Source of the DNA: Trichobilharzia szidati
Taxonomy: Eukaryota > Platyhelminthes > Trematoda > Strigeidida > Schistosomatidae
Assembly: GCA_944472155.2 (NCBI GenBank)
Contig: OX235279.1
Location: 60,671,564 to 60,735,563, forward strand
Reading direction: 5' to 3'
DNA: 64,000 nucleotides
The notes below the pieces were generated by a model that did not search any database, was not told the DNA's origin, and saw only the letters and a program-made list of their open reading frames with translations. This document shows, piece after piece, positions 10,061 through 23,152 of the stretch; the stretch's first letter is position 1; the number at the start of each line of letters is the position of its first letter. The translations under genes and the position numbers were made by a program.

Positions 10061-11050
10061 GGTTTTAGATATGGTTCCACGAGACAATATTCCAAACTGT
10101 CAAGGGATTAGGTTTTACGAGAATGTAGGCGAGCATGAGGAAAGCACTAGATAAAACAAGTGAAACTAAATATGTGCATATAAGTGAGAGGAAAAGAACT
10201 TGGAGGAAAAGAAAAATTGCCAGAAGGCGGAAAGATGACAGCGGAATAGTAGCAACAGGGTACAGCTGATCTCCCCAGTGGTGATCTGCATTGTTGTCTA
10301 GCCGCCAATTGAGGCTGTGACTACGCCGCTTCATAAAAATGTAAGTAAAAAAAGGTTCAGACAGAAGGAGAAGCATGTCAGTCCGATAAACATATCCTTT
10401 TGAGTTTCTCCACGATTCATTTTTCATCCTCCCAGTAGTACGCCTTTATTCCAGTACTTTAAGCCGTCCATCATTTGTAAGTCATTTGAAAAGTCAACCC
10501 TGATTCTGACGAGATTAGGGATCCTTTGGCACGTATGTTTCAAACAGCTGCATGAATCATTTGGGTGGCAGCACACCTAATTATCTGTCCACAAAACAGA
10601 TAACTGAGTGATCCGACACTTAAATACACTAACTCCCTGTGAATGAATTCTTTAGAGTGGTTAAATTTTCCCGAAACCTGTGTGAATCCTCCACTGCCCC
10701 CAAGAACTTTACACTGTCAGTATCATGAAGTGCTATATAGATTTATTTATTCAAAAGACAAATAATAACAGCTGCCTTACAGTAGCTTGACACAACTCTA
10801 ATAGAGGCACCCTTTTCATAAAGCATGCGCAATTTGTCCTTTTGAAAAATTGGTTATCCTCCGTGTCAGCGCTGGTGAGCGCTGAGTGGACGTTCAATGA
10901 AATTGCTTATTCAAACCAGTTTCCTGTTCTTTGGAGGCAACAATCCCTATCGAGGCTTAGACGTTTCCTCGTTGACAGAACACTGAAGCAATATGATCGA
11001 AAATACCAACGTGTATCATACTAACGTTTTTATGGACAGTTTTAGTGTAC
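10061..11050. other. Stretch without a supported gene
   Basis: A 120-codon minus-strand reading (10065-10427) has several hydrophobic runs, but no family, splice or codon support. A short plus-strand reading 10842-11024 is also unrecognised. Probably intergenic or the eroded upstream end of the gypsy element. Confidence 0.4.
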
Positions 11051-11083
11051 TGATGGTGACCAACTGTGATCCGCATAGTTAAA

Positions 11084-11353
11084 CTAATATGACATTGCCT
11101 TCCTATAACGGCTTATACTTGGTTGATCAGTAAATTTTCGTCTTAGTATCCATCTTTTAATACCGCTTGCGTCGAAATATAGTTGGTTATTACAAACATA
11201 AAGTAGTTTTCTAAGTTTCAGTAAGTTGTTTTTGGCTACAGCAAAGTTTCCTGACACCTGAACTGACTGTTCATGGTATTTTAATCTGGCGGTCTCTGGT
11301 CGCCTAGTTCCTGTTTCATTGGAACTGTTAATATCTGATGGTCTACGTTTCAT
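11084..11353 (-). other. Unrecognised 89-codon open reading, probably transposon debris
   Basis: Basic, Arg/Lys-rich reading starting MKRRPSDINSSNETGTRRP and ending QPSISRYRKAMSY. It lies just downstream (in minus-strand sense) of the CR1-type RT fragment. No motif seen. Confidence 0.25.
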
Positions 11354-11699
11354 GAACTTACTTTCACAACCTTCTTGTTCTTTGAAAAACTACTGGTAGT
11401 TTGGCTACTCTGTTGTCATTCACCTGTAAACTATCACAACTCTGGTTGATCCATTGTTAGCCTGTAATTCTGTCTCTTCAGAAGAGCATCATTTAGTATA
11501 TACCTTCTGATTCCCGCTTTGATGGTGCTCTATAATGCTTGTACCAAGGAAAGGATGGCATGGCTTGGACGCAAGCACCCGGGTAAACGTTGACAATGAA
11601 ATGCTTCATATTATGGAAAATACACTTGAGGTCAAGGCTGATAAGTTAGATGACAAGTGTTTGTTGAGTAACGAGTTAATTTAGATAAGAATAGCTCCT

Positions 11700-12660
11700 A
11701 AGTTACCTCACTTTGAGCCTTGGTCTTTGACGGTAATCCAGCACACCACTCTCGCTTCGTTTAAAAGACTGAAGTTGTGTTGAATGACAACAGACTAAAT
11801 AATCTAATAAGGTTGAAGTATATGTTGGGGGCACTGAACTGGTGTTGCTGCTAGTGGAAGGTATGTCTGCTTGATTTAACACACTATGTTGCGAGACCAC
11901 TTAGTTTTAGATGTATTTTATTTACCATATCGCTTAATTCATGAGTGTAGCAGGAGTAAACTACTTTGAAGTCGTCAGCATATAGGAATGGTTTGCCTGA
12001 GGTGAAGCAGTTACAAATGCTGTTAATGTAGACTGTGAATAAGAGTGGACCTAGGACACTACCTTGCACAACCCCACTTGAGATCTGCCTAGGATGAGAC
12101 AATACCGACCCAACTCTGGTTATTTGTACCCTGTTGCTTAGAAACTATTTTAACCAATTCAATAATGGATTGCGAATTCCACATGAGTACAGCTTCTCAA
12201 AGAGAATGCTGCGAGATACCACGTCAGATGCCTTAGATATGTGGAAGTAGGAGACAACGACTATACTACGTGCTCCGTGACTACTAGCGATGCAGTTGAA
12301 AAGGTCGAAGTGGCAAGTGACGTAGGACCTATTTTTGAGAAATCCGTGTTGAGACTTTGTACTAAGATCTTCCCTAAGTAGATAGTCCGATAATTAATAT
12401 TTAAAAACTTTCTCCATGATTAGCGAGATAACTGGGGTTTTATTTATAGGTTTGTAATTAAGAGTGTTTGCCCTACCACCTGATTTGTAGTGTGGAATTA
12501 TAAAGCTAGTCTTCCACTCAATAAGGTAAGTGCCAGTGTCCACAGATATTGAGAAGAATTTAAGAAGTAATAGGGTACTAGTGGTCGAGGCTGGGTTGTG
12601 GATTAAAGAGCATAGCATTGTAATGTCCACCCATCAATCTGTTATTCGGCCTACCGGTAT
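11700..12660 (-). mobile_element. CR1-type non-LTR reverse transcriptase fossil
   Basis: Minus strand from 12630: SLIHNPASTTSTLLLLKFF and GTYLIEWKTSFIIPHYKSGG then LNYKPINKTPVISLIMEKVF, the RT fingers ('..P..WK...I.PI.KSG....NYRPI..T'). From 12102: SSGVVQGSVLGPLLFTVYIN and PFLYADDFKVVYSC, which is RT motif B (QG) and the catalytic 'F.YADD' box. Frames are broken between them and the 3' part (11703-11900) is degenerate. Same orientation as the ORF1-like piece at 13714-13938. Confidence 0.85.
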
Positions 12661-12954
12661 GCATCTTGGTGTCATTTTTATAACCAGAAGAATATTATGA
12701 GGGAAGGTGCATTGGTTGCAGGACATTGGGGTTCTTGGAACTTAAGTTTCTCTACTGTGGAGTATGATGAAAACAACCAAATATACCTGTGTTTTGGGAG
12801 GATTTCTTCGGATCAAGTGTGGGTTTGTTGACACGCTTACTCTCAGCAGGATGATTGAATACAAAGTATTCTTCCTTATCATTAGACTCAATTCTGCGAA
12901 ATTTGTTCGCCGTGGTGAGGTTACTACGTTTAGGTGAACAACTTTTAATTTTTA

Positions 12955-13148
12955 ATTTTTTTCATTACAGGTCAATGCCACACCGTATTTTTAGTACAAG
13001 TATGGAATTTTCAGCATGGATATCGGTAGCCCAAATTTCGTAGGCCGACCATAAATATCGGGTGTGCATCGGCCGTGGATCGAACCCCGGACCATGTGCA
13101 TGGTCGGCGAGAGTCCCAACCACTATTGCACTGACGCACACAGTTCTA
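12955..13148 (-). mobile_element. tRNA-derived SINE, family 2, minus copy
   Basis: The reverse complement begins near 13148 with TGTGCGTCAGTGCAATAGTG, followed by GGACTCTCGCCGACCATG and the box-B-like GGGTTCGATCC, then GGTCGGCC and TTTGGGCTACCGATATCCAT. The same order occurs on the plus strand at 27621-27800. It ends in a T/A-rich run at 12945-12960, the usual poly-A end seen in reverse. It sits inside the CR1-type fossil, so it inserted after that element. Confidence 0.75.
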
Positions 13149-13214
13149 GCTATTTTAACACCTTTCAGTGAAGCTTTATTTACAGGGATACTGATATCTA
13201 AATCAGTTCACTGA

Positions 13215-13940
13215 ATGCTACTGTCTGTACTAGGTGACGGTTGCTATACACGATCCACTTTTGATAAATTTAATCCAAAGCAGGTGACCAGATTATTACT
13301 ACGAATTATTCTGCGTATCCTGAGCTGTGGTTACAGATTTATGACTGCTATTCAGTATTCAATAATCTTGAAATTTAGTAAGCTCAATACCATCAAGAGA
13401 ATTACCGAACCTAAAAATGATGGGACAATCAGATTAGGTCCCGATTGTTTACGAGGTCTTTCGCATTCACATGGCACACTAGGCATATCGCAGAAATCCA
13501 GGATTTTGTTCTCTATGGTCTCTAGAGGCCTTGAGTCTGGGATATTATAATAATAATAGTATATTCTCATAAACCATAACCTGATGAATAGAGGCTATAC
13601 ACCTCATCACTTCGGCAGGCAAGCAGTCAACGAAACTTACTGCTTTATTCAGGTTGTCCGAAGAAATTTTAGGACGTTTTGAAAAGACAGGCTATTGGGT
13701 CTAAATCCGCAAGCTAGTTTTGAGTTACGTCAAGTGAAGACTTAACCTGGTCAATATCAGAATGGTTTTCGTTGATATTTGAGAATGGTTGTGTCGTGCT
13801 ATCAAACTGACCTAATTTTTCCTGAAGTTCACCTAATTGCCTCTGGATATCTCTTACAAGAAGGTTTAATTTACAGAGCTCAGAGTTCTCTAACAGAACA
13901 TCTTTCACCTGTACCACAGGAGTGAGAAGTGCACTCAATC
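13215..13940 (-). mobile_element. ORF1-like remnant of the CR1-type element
   Basis: Minus strand 13938-13714 reads MSALLTPVVQVKDVLLENSE, then LCKLNLLVRDIQRQLGELQE and KLGQFD, a leucine-heptad helix as in coiled-coil ORF1 proteins of non-LTR elements. 13570-13352 (minus) gives RPLETIENKILDFCDMPSVP. Identification rests on position 5' of the RT fossil in the same orientation and on the coiled coil; no ORF1 signature motif was seen. Confidence 0.4.
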
Positions 13941-14189
13941 TATTTTGTGAGCTTGTAGTTAGTGGGTGTATTACAGAGTGGTAGTGCAGTTATAACCGAG
14001 GTTGAGCAAATATATAAAACAATTGTGTTTCTTCGAACAGGTCTCTTAGAGATTTGGACGGTAATTTTAAGGATTATATATTAATAAGCTATGAATGAAT
14101 ATCAGAGAAAACACGCGCAAAATGTCACCAGTTTTGAACGTGCAACTTTAGCTGTTACGTAGATAGACTGATTATTCAAGGTAAACCAG

Positions 14190-15760
14190 AAAGGTGGTAT
14201 CTACCTTATCATCCAGTTCTCAGCTCATGAAAGCCCGACTAACTGCGTTTAGTGTTCAAATGCTGTGCATAGGATTATCGTTTACACAGTGGTCCAGATT
14301 CTGTGGGATAATTGGTTGGTGTGTTGCCAAGATTCCCGAAGTCCCTAAAAGCTATAGCAGCAGATATAGAAGAAATTTTCCCCAAGCAAAGATACAGGAT
14401 AATGATGTAGATTAACTGAGGTTTCTAAATTTTGAAAGTTATCGGCGTGACAAAGACTACCAATATAGAAAGACAGTTCATCAGTCCTCACCATTTTGTG
14501 TAAACGTTTTCCTGCGCAACACTATGTCCACATTCGAGCATAGCTGACCACTGTTTCTATATGAAGGATTACTTAGCATCTTTCGGCAAGATTGATTCTG
14601 GGACAAGCTTCGTAACAAATGTTGGTAACGCCTTGGCTAAGGCAGGTTTTCGTCTAGCTGAATGAGTCTCGAACAGCCTAAATACTCTGGAGTGTATGAC
14701 TCTCGAGGACAGAGAACTCACTGTACAATAATTATTATCTACTTCGCTGCCAATCGATAGCGCATCAGATTACTATGGGGTGTCGATTTTGATACACGAC
14801 ATGAGGGTACTGTTATCTGTAATATCATCCCTGTTTGACCCACTAGGATTAGTTGCAAATTATCTTCTCCTCTCAAGTAGGTCATTTCAGGATACATGCG
14901 GAGAAAGTTGAGGTTGGATGACCCAATTAGCAATGTATATGCCTTAGAATGTAAAAAATGTTTCTTGAACTCATTATGTCAGCACACTTGTTAAATTTAG
15001 AAAAAGATTATCAGGAAAGAGACATTCATATCTCCTCCGATATCCCTAAACTTGGATACAGAACTGCCATTTATGTTAGAATAGCCCTGAAAGACGAAAT
15101 AGATGTCCACCTTGTGATGGGAAAGGCTATGGTAGCCCTCTTGAGAACTGTATGAATTCTAAGGCCGGAGCTTGCCGCCACCCCGTTTACCGTTCATATG
15201 TACACTACAATGTTGAAGGAAGTGAATTACCACCTCATGGAGCAATTCTATCACAGTAAGATATTACATATGTACTGAATCAGCAAGGTATGCTCACTTT
15301 TTAGCGAAGCAAAGAGCGTCGATCAGTTGAGATCTGCATCGTTATAGCACAACCCTTCCAATTCATCATCAAGGGGATCCACTGACAAGATTGGTATTCT
15401 GTGAAACTAATAAGCTGGGCCGCTTGCACAGATTTGAAGTGACCTTCAGTTGGCTTCAGCGAGAAATAACGCTCATGGCTGTTACGTCTATCAGCCCTCC
15501 TATACCTTAGCACTAAACACACTACCTGCTGACTCTTTAGCCTGGCCCTGCTAACCTGCTGGCCAGACTGCATTCAAGGCCATCCCAAGTAGCCAAGAGA
15601 GAGTGTAACGCTTACTGCTGCTGAAAGATGCATTTGTTGATGATGGCTTAAAGAGAGTAAACAAATAGGTAATCATACCACAACGAAGATGCCGAGCTTT
15701 TCTCCCCTGAAAATTATCTCGACAATCATGTGTTTCAATGGGCACGGATAGACGAATTGA
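14190..15760 (+). mobile_element. BEL/Pao LTR retrotransposon pol fossil (Sinbad-like class)
   Basis: Plus-strand readings in several frames follow the BEL/Pao order. Near 14445: RDKDYQYRKTVHQSSPFCVN (RT). Near 14550: FYMKDYLASFGKIDSGTSF then VTNVGNALAKAGFRLAEW and VSNSLNTLECM (RT thumb after the YxDD box). Near 14800: RVLLSVISSLFDPLGLVANY (the 'S.FDPLGL..P' block). Near 15165: RPELAATPFTVHMYTTMLKE then LNQQGMLTFLAKQRASIS (RNase H). Near 15385: TDWYSVKLISWAACTDLK. The YxDD motif is altered to YMKD. Many stops: a dead copy. No LTRs were identified. Confidence 0.8.
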
Positions 15761-18365
15761 TCGTTGATGATGAAATGGCTGAGGTTCAGTTGAGTTGACG
15801 AACTTCCCTGATCCCCCACACTCTGTAATGTAGGTGGTAGAAACGTCCAGAATTCCTGGGACGGATGAACTACTTATGACCGAGTATGCGGGGGTGTCAA
15901 AGTATTAAAGGCAACTTTTAAAGTGACATACACAAATAAAATATGTTCGGCTTTGAACTCATTCCTTGAACATTAGCCGCTTTTGTGTAAATTACTCAAG
16001 GCTGTCGCCTGATTGGCCAGATACACTGTATAATTGAAAGTCATGTATCTTTGAGGATACGATGTCACAGATGTGGGACCACTGGGAGTCAAAAGTGTAC
16101 ATGATACAATGATATCAATCTTGAACGATACACAATGGGAAGCATGGATTGTGATCACTAAGGGAGATAGTCTCGACCTTGCAGAATTCGAAGCACGAAT
16201 AGATGGCTCCAGTAATTTCATATAAGATAGGACATGTCTACTGGTTGTATGTCAGCTTCGCTTTTTCTATTTATTTGTTGAAATGTGTGTGCATTTTCGT
16301 AGTGACGGGAGTGCAAGTGTAACCGCAGTGTATTTTGCATTCTACTGAGTTTCACAAATTGTGATAAACTTTCAGTGGGTTTGATTCTGAATTTGTTTCG
16401 AGTCTTCTGAATTTATATTGGGATTATGAGATAGTGAAACTGAAATCAGCAAATGAGATTCAACAAGCCAATTTGGTTTAAACAAAAGTGGGCTTGAGCT
16501 GAAAGCGGGATGAAATAGAGGAAGAAGCAGTATTCAGTGAACAAATGGGCAAGATTTCCTGTTGTATGGCTAGTGGCAGGTCCAAGATGTTCCCTTCCAG
16601 GGCTGAGGTCTCTTATGCCGGAAAGCCGGAGGTTTATATGCATGCGTCACTATTACTCCAAGCTAGGCAGAATGAGTGTCAGGAGACGACAATAGTTTCT
16701 GTTACTGGACAAGCAAGAGGTATTCGTGCAGATAGTGCCAAACTATTTCGCTTTGGAATTCATGCTCTAGTCGTTATGTTAATTGGCGTTCGTGCTGCAA
16801 AGCGTGAAGAATACTTTGTTATTCAATATTTTTTATTGTTATCTACAATAAACTTGAACTAACTGTTAGTATGTAACACTATAAAACTCAATGGCTCTCA
16901 AAAATCTTAGTAACAAAAAATGGGAATAAACCCTGCGGTTATTGCATTTATTGCTTAAATTATTATTATTTACTGGTTGCCTCTGCACCTCTCTTTCTGC
17001 TTTCCTCTTTCTTCTCTTCTCAAACGTATTGCACTGAAGCAATGCAAATGAACAGTTATGTTGCTTTCTGCGTTTGTATTACTTGAGCGTTATTCAGAAT
17101 ATTGTTGGCACATACGACGAACAACGGAACAAATTCCATTCTGAATCCATTAACGCAACATTTCGCAATTCCCGCATGAATTTGACAGACTATAAGTATA
17201 TTATAGATTATAATCTAGACTTAAACGAATATATTGTAATCCATTCTTATTAGTTTCTAGAGGTTTTTTCCATTTTTCCAATTTTTAATGTCATGAAAGT
17301 GTTCCGTTTCCAATTTCACTTGTCAAATATGATGTTGCCTGTACAAACGGTATGTAAATCATGCAAATGCTTAATTTATGTGAAATATATTATTATTGCT
17401 TGCACTGAAATCGAGCTGGTTACCACATACATAGTATAGTATTCTGGATTTATGAGAGTAGTCTTCCGGTGACAGCGAATTTTCCTGATAACGTTACGGA
17501 CACTCCGTATAAACTTCAAGTTCAATTCACCCAATTCAGAGATTCCGTAGTACTAAGTTTTATTATCATCGTGTTAACACAAACCAGAAAAAATGTTTTT
17601 AGGAATTTCTGATCTAAGCATCCTATCGAACTGTGTAAAGCTGCAAGGAAGTTTAAAACTCAGGACTGGTTGGTTCTGAAGTCACGTTTACATAGTGAGG
17701 GACATTGTGCTACTCAGATATCTGAGAAATATTGCAGTTTTTTGTCTCTCCCAATGACCATGTCAAACAAGACGATGGCATAGTCACTATTTCCAACTGA
17801 TGATTTCATCTGTATGTGCTGTATATACAGACAGTCAATTAAATGAAATATCCCCATATTGAAATCAAAACAAGATTTTGAGCGAACAATTGTTTTTGAT
17901 AACTTCTTCAAGCTCTGCAGTTATAAATCCATGAATAACAGAGTACATATAGCCAATAAAGGCAAGTGTAAATAATATCAGAAACTGTATTGGGGTGCAT
18001 GTGTAAGTTGAGATGATAGTCCATTAGTCAATCAAATGTGTATTTGGTGTATAGTCAGAAAAATGTGACGAAGTGTGAATGGACAATTAGGGTGAGAGAA
18101 ATGCGATAACCACAAAATACATACAAACACATTAACAAAGGGGACACTGAATGTGAGGGCTGACCGATAATGTCTAATGGTAAAGTAAGGAGGCTAAATT
18201 GCAAATTGTAATAAGATGTTACAGAATTGGTAGGCTTAGTATAAAATCACAAAGGTTGAAAAAATTAAGGGTAACAATGAGGTGAAATAAAGTGGGTGGA
18301 GAAATGGATAATAAAGACATGATATCACGAAATGATAATAATGGTAATAATAATACGGAAAATTA
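15761..18365. other. Stretch without a supported gene
   Basis: Contains an unrecognised 105-codon plus-strand reading at 16545-16862 (MGKISCCMASGRSKMFPSRA...), directly followed by an AATAAA-containing stretch near 16846. Bases 16270-16880 could be an LTR of the BEL/Pao fossil upstream, but no matching second copy is in the window. The rest is AT-rich and featureless. Confidence 0.35.
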
Positions 18366-18369
18366 TGAT

Positions 18370-19020
18370 CCTGATGACCTTACAGTGGGCCAGGGTAGAC
18401 AAAGAGTGAATAAATTTTTTATGTGCACATAAGTCTGGTCTTTCTCTATTAATCTCTCAAGCCTCAGCTATGGCTAGGAGGCGTAATCGTGCGCCTTTGG
18501 GGCGATTGTTTGGTACTCCATACACAACTGTAAATAACTCATCTACTTTGATGCTGTGTTCGCTATCCACTAGATGAGACAGAATTGCACTGTTTAATGA
18601 TTTGGTTGCTCTTTTCCCAAGCCAAACAGGAATATGTTCACGAGTGCGCAAAGATAAATTCCTTTGGGTACGACCGATATAACTAGCTTCACAGGAGCAG
18701 TTGAATTTTTACACACACATTGATGTCGCCATTTTGGGTAATCTATCTTTAATGCACAGTGTCAATATCGGTTTGGTTGAGAAAGTGACATGCAGTTTTG
18801 TGGCACTGAAAGTTCTTTCAACTGATCTTGTTAATCTACGGTTTAATATGTCGCTGGATGTATTGCCTTTGAATTGTAAATTTAAGTAAAGCTTTTTCTT
18901 ACTTACTGTGTTTCGCTTAATTTTGTGTGTAGTTTCGTAGATATACTTCTTTACAAAGTTGGTAGGATAGTCGTTTTGTAGAAAGGCAGTCAGTTGTTAT
19001 GAGACCCCAGCGTAAATGGT
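18370..19020 (-). mobile_element. Penelope-like element, C-terminal RT linker and GIY-YIG endonuclease
   Basis: Minus strand from about 19010: YPTNFVKKYIYETTHKIKRN, LNLQFKGNTSSDILNRRLTR, SVERTFSATKLHVTF, then (after one stop) KFNCSCEASYIGRTQRN, SLRTREHIPVWLGKRATKSL, NSAILSHLVDSEHSIKVDEL and PKGARLRLLAIAEA. 'C.C.ASYIGRT.R.L..R..EH.P.W' is the GIY-YIG motif of PLEs, followed by the conserved 'LR.LAEA.AI' helix. It is almost continuous in frame, making it one of the better-preserved PLE ends in the window. Confidence 0.88.
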
Positions 19021-21766
19021 TTTCTGAATGATCCCTAATGTCTCCCGTCTTCCTTCTCTCAGTAATACCAGGAGCTCCTATGGTGTCCATCAATAAACCT
19101 TCTTCAAGGTTATTTCTTCAGAAATCTGAGAGGTGCCTTTTGGAGTATACTGGCAATAAAGGCTGGATGAATCCTATTCTCAGATCCATGCAAAAGAATT
19201 CAGGTAACTGTAGCTTTTATTTTGCCCTGCATTTTGCAGGACTATAAACCCTCCATTCACTAATCGTTACAGTCATGTAGCAGCAGAGTGGCTTCTGAAG
19301 TGCGGTTGGTACCACGTTGGTGGCCTTATTTGAAGGGATCTTGCCACTAACGTATGCAACTATTTAACTACCGTTCTTTCTTTCCCTACTATACAGTATA
19401 ACCAAGTCTATGAAAATCTTGACGTTTCCTTCGTGTTATTTTCTACTACTTCTGAGCCTCCTGGTATTACTGCAGAACATTTCCTGGTTTACCTCGTCGT
19501 ACTGACAATCTGTCCAATTTTGATATGTGATTAGCGATTCAAGTTGTAGTGGCTCTCCGGTGGTATGTGAATTTTATGGGGACTATCTTGGCTTCACAGA
19601 TTTGTGGAGCACTTTTTACTTTAAGGACCACACCCCAGTAAGAACATGTATTAGGATTAGTAGTGCTACTTCCCCTACAATCGCTACAAAGCTACTAGCT
19701 TGTTCTTCCAACAGTGCAGGTTATTGCGGATGTTGTATTTTAGTATATATATTTCGTCTAAACGTATAAATTTACATGAAATGCATGCCATTTTTACAGA
19801 CACGATCAGTTATGTTACAAATTACAATTGAGAATTAGCACAGATGACTACTTTTTCAAAAGTTCAAATTTTTGAATTATAGTACAAGCAATGGGAACAG
19901 ATTCTTATAAATTTTAATTTGTAAACCTTTCACGAAGGTCACCATCGAAGTTGAGCGACAACCCGAAATTCGTTCCATTTCCTTATGATAGTTATGGCCA
20001 ATCGATAAACAACATATATTTGAGTGAGTGCCATGCCCCCACGTGTTTGAACGCCATTTCAGGAAGTGAAGAAAATCTGGCCCAGCCGAAAATTGGTATA
20101 GAATGCAATAATGAATAATACATTATTGGAAGTATATTTACAAGATAAAAACAAGAAGCTATGTAGCACTTGAAATGATAATACACATTTGCAATGTATG
20201 ATGCTAACCATACTGGTCTTACCATGAAAAACTATGACGTTTTCTATGGAGATATGGTTATTCTCAAACATAGGTGTTGTTATGCTTTTTTCATCATCAG
20301 AGCAACCAGTTTATAGCGTCCGCAGTAGACTGTTTGATGATTGCTAACTCAGATGGTGGCAACTTACTGGCAGTGCTGGAAAAGTGCACTACACCAGTAT
20401 CAGTATCGTTGGTTACCTTGGCGAGTGTGAGTTGCTCATAATACCAAGGCTGGAAGATATCACTTGAGATGTTCGGTCTAGCAGCTTCTATACACAAAGG
20501 TGCTAGTGTTGCTTGCACCTAGTGGCCTTGGATGTACCTACGACGGTCACTAAGTTAAATGTTGCATAAAATTTCTAGGATAAGAGCAAAATACTCAAAA
20601 TCTACTGACCAGTCTACATACGCACTTCATGATTTCTACTGTTTTCCAAACAATTTCAGCTAATGGCTTCCCATAACCTGGAAAGTGTCTGGGAAGAAAA
20701 CGATTTCAATTTAGTGAAATGAGAAAGAAAGTCTATTACACAATATTCCAATCATAATCACCATCTCTAGTGCAAATACATTGGGGAGATTTAAGAAATA
20801 ATGGAATTATGCTGAAGGTTTTGCCCCAAATATCACCGCCCCCAATGGTTGTAATTTTCGGCTACAGAGTTCTTCGTCTGCCGTTTTATACGAATTAATT
20901 CAGAAAAAACAAACTGAGAGGAATAGAGGTTTATGGGAAGGGATGACAAAGCGGTGTGAGCCAACAAACATGTGCAGGCAATCTAAAATGTCCCTATTGG
21001 AATGTTCCCTAATCAGGGTGTAAGATACAGTGCATAATACACAACCATATGGAGGAAAACATCAATACAGCACAATATCTTAGATAATCAATTTAGACTA
21101 GTAGCCTTACAGAAGGAAAATCGATGCCTCTTAGCCGAAAAGTTAACGAAGTCCCCCGATTATAAACGATAAGCAAAGTTACCTCAGCAATTATTAATTC
21201 AACTTTTCAGCCTTTAACTTATTATCACAGTTATACAAACTCAGGCCTTATCCTAAATCTTGAGTTTCAAGTACTTCGATTATTTTTCGTTGTCTGAACT
21301 TGTTCTTTTGAGAGAACAAACAGACAGCATCCCTACGCTCCAGCAAAATTGTGCCGCATCATAGAGGAAAGCGTTTGCTTTTAAAATTTTCGGTTGTTTG
21401 CTTTGAAGTCCTTTCAGTCTTTTAACTAACACAAAAAGAATTGTTTGATGCTAATCCATTTGTGTCCTCTTAGTTAAACCGCTGACTTCAGCCATGTAAA
21501 TAGGTGTGAAGGAGTTGCGCCCTGGTGGCCAAAACGAGTGAATTTTAGAGCTAGATTATGCATGTTTTTTAGCTACGCATATTTTCTCCTAATTTATAGT
21601 GAACCTGCCTGTTTACGGCATGAAAAACATCAACTTTGTCCGAAAATGGCATATCTGTTTGCCTACACAGTTACTCGAACTGAAAGGAATTAGATCAGAC
21701 AGCAGGTAACTAAAGATCTCTCTTCTGTGAAGGCTGTGAATTATACCAAGAAGAAAGAGTTTTAAA
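19021..21766. other. Stretch without a supported gene
   Basis: Short unrecognised readings only (plus 19038-19247 and 19527-19769; minus 19992-20225 and 20297-20518). The minus reading at 20518-20297 (MQATLAPLCIEAARPNISSD...) is amphipathic and protein-like, but no family could be named. The missing 5' exons of the EGFR-like gene were looked for here and not found. Confidence 0.35.
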
Positions 21767-21863
21767 TGATTATGAGCAATAGACTGTGCTCGAAACGTCA
21801 TCAGTAAATATTACTGTAAAACACTGTGAGACTTTATCAAAACAAATTTCGCCCACAATGGAA
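21767..21863. repeat. Penelope-like terminal arm, solitary
   Basis: Runs from TGATTATGAGCAATAGACTG through CTCGAAACGTCATCAGTAAA to GAGACTTTATCAAAACAAAT and ends GCCCACAATGGAA. The same sequence forms the arms of PLE copies at 37850-38425 and 48824-49157. No PLE coding sequence is attached. Confidence 0.8.
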
Positions 21864-22942
21864 GAAAGGACATAAACAGAATGGTAACTAAGCCAGCTGA
21901 TACTTATCGTTCGCACCACTCAGTAGTGGTCGTTCCAAGTGGCATGAGTTATTGCGGTCTTTCTTAGCGCAAACCAAGAGCTGGTGCAAGTTTCAGAGAC
22001 ATATGGCAATACCTGAAGAGCAGGCTGTTTTCTAAGAGGGGGTCAAACATTTGGGAACGTGATGCTAAGATAACTCTGAATCGCGGTAGATAAGGATTTA
22101 ATTAAAGTCTCCCCCATCTTCTGTGTAAGTCTGCACAATATTCCCTCACGCTTTTTATTATCCTCAGTAATCCACTGTTTATTTCTAATGTCATTTCTCA
22201 TGGCTTTTCACATCTTTTGTTACTTCACAGTTCTTTTGATTTCTGTTTCTTGGATGAGAGCGAAGAAACCAAGTTTAGAACGACTCAGATCAGTCATATT
22301 ACTGATTTCGAATTCCTGTCTGATGTAAAAGAAAGATAGTTGGATGGGCCGACCACTCGGATACCCTTCAGAAATCAAGAACCGTAACGTATCATCGAGA
22401 AAATTGTCCTGATTTACAGCAGCCTTTGACAGTGATTTATAAACAATATAATAAGTGGTTTTGTAAAGTATTTTATTCAACTGTATGTAGATTCATTTAT
22501 TTCAGAAGAAACGTTTTATCTGCATCGTTAACAAATATTTTCAGGTCAAAACTGTTTGGCAATCTTTTAAAACGCTACTTACCATCAGTGTTATGCCTAT
22601 ATGCAGAGCACCTTTTAAATGAATTTTCCTGTGATAATTCTAGTTTTGATTTTCGGTAATAATTTTCGTTTAATTAATTTGATGTTCAGTTGTCAACTGC
22701 CGGTCTTTGAAGTTCACTATATCAGAATATCCATGGATCAAAGGTTTGTAGATGCTTCTAATTAAGTTTTGTAGCTTGCCGAGTTTGGGAGCGGGATTGT
22801 AACAAACCTAATCCGAAACACATACAACTTGCATATATCAAGTTTCTGTATGGGGGATGTACTCATATAATTGGAAATTTAGTTATATGTGGACTTGAAA
22901 AACTTGGTAAGATTACTAAATGGCTATCATGATTTTTGTTAG
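21864..22942. other. Intron or upstream sequence of the EGFR-like gene
   Basis: No recognisable exon. Readings at 22220-22480 (minus) and 22426-22659 (plus) overlap each other in an AT-rich stretch and show no motif. A good acceptor (gatttttgttag) closes this stretch at 22942. Confidence 0.4.
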
Positions 22943-23152
22943 AAAATGGATCTGATCCTGACCTATCTTTCCTTGGAAAAATTGAGGATGTATCAGGTTA
23001 CGTGTATATTGGCAGGAATAATGTAAAATCGATATCTTTGCCGTCATTAAAAGTAATTCGAGGTGAACCGGGATATCCTATCATGAACACAAGTGCTGCA
23101 CTTGTGGTAAACCGGAACACTCTTGAAATACTTGATTTAAGAAGCTTAACAT
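22943..23152 (+). CDS. EGFR-like receptor tyrosine kinase, exon A (middle of receptor L domain 1)
   Basis: Bounded by acceptor gtttgttag and donor ACAT/gtgagt, phase 1 at both ends (210 bases). It reads NGSDPDLSFLGKIEDVSGYV, YIGRNNVKSISLPSLKVIRG, then NTSAALVVNRNTLEILDLRS. EGFR-family L1 has '[21 protein letters not shown]...IPLENLQIIRG...YALAVL...LKELPMRNLQEI' (family knowledge); the match to L1 is better than to L2. This is ligand-binding ectodomain in the extracellular or vesicle lumen space. Schistosomes have a single well-known EGFR homologue (SER), which this may be, but orthology was not tested. The preceding exon (start of L1, signal peptide) was not found in the window. Confidence 0.9.

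Noticed and set aside
10065..10427. 120-codon minus-strand reading with hydrophobic segments
   Set aside because: No motif, no splice or initiation support, and its composition is that of AT-rich non-coding DNA read in a T-rich frame.
18701..18889. Plus-strand reading of 62 codons
   Set aside because: Antisense of the PLE linker region encoded on the minus strand.
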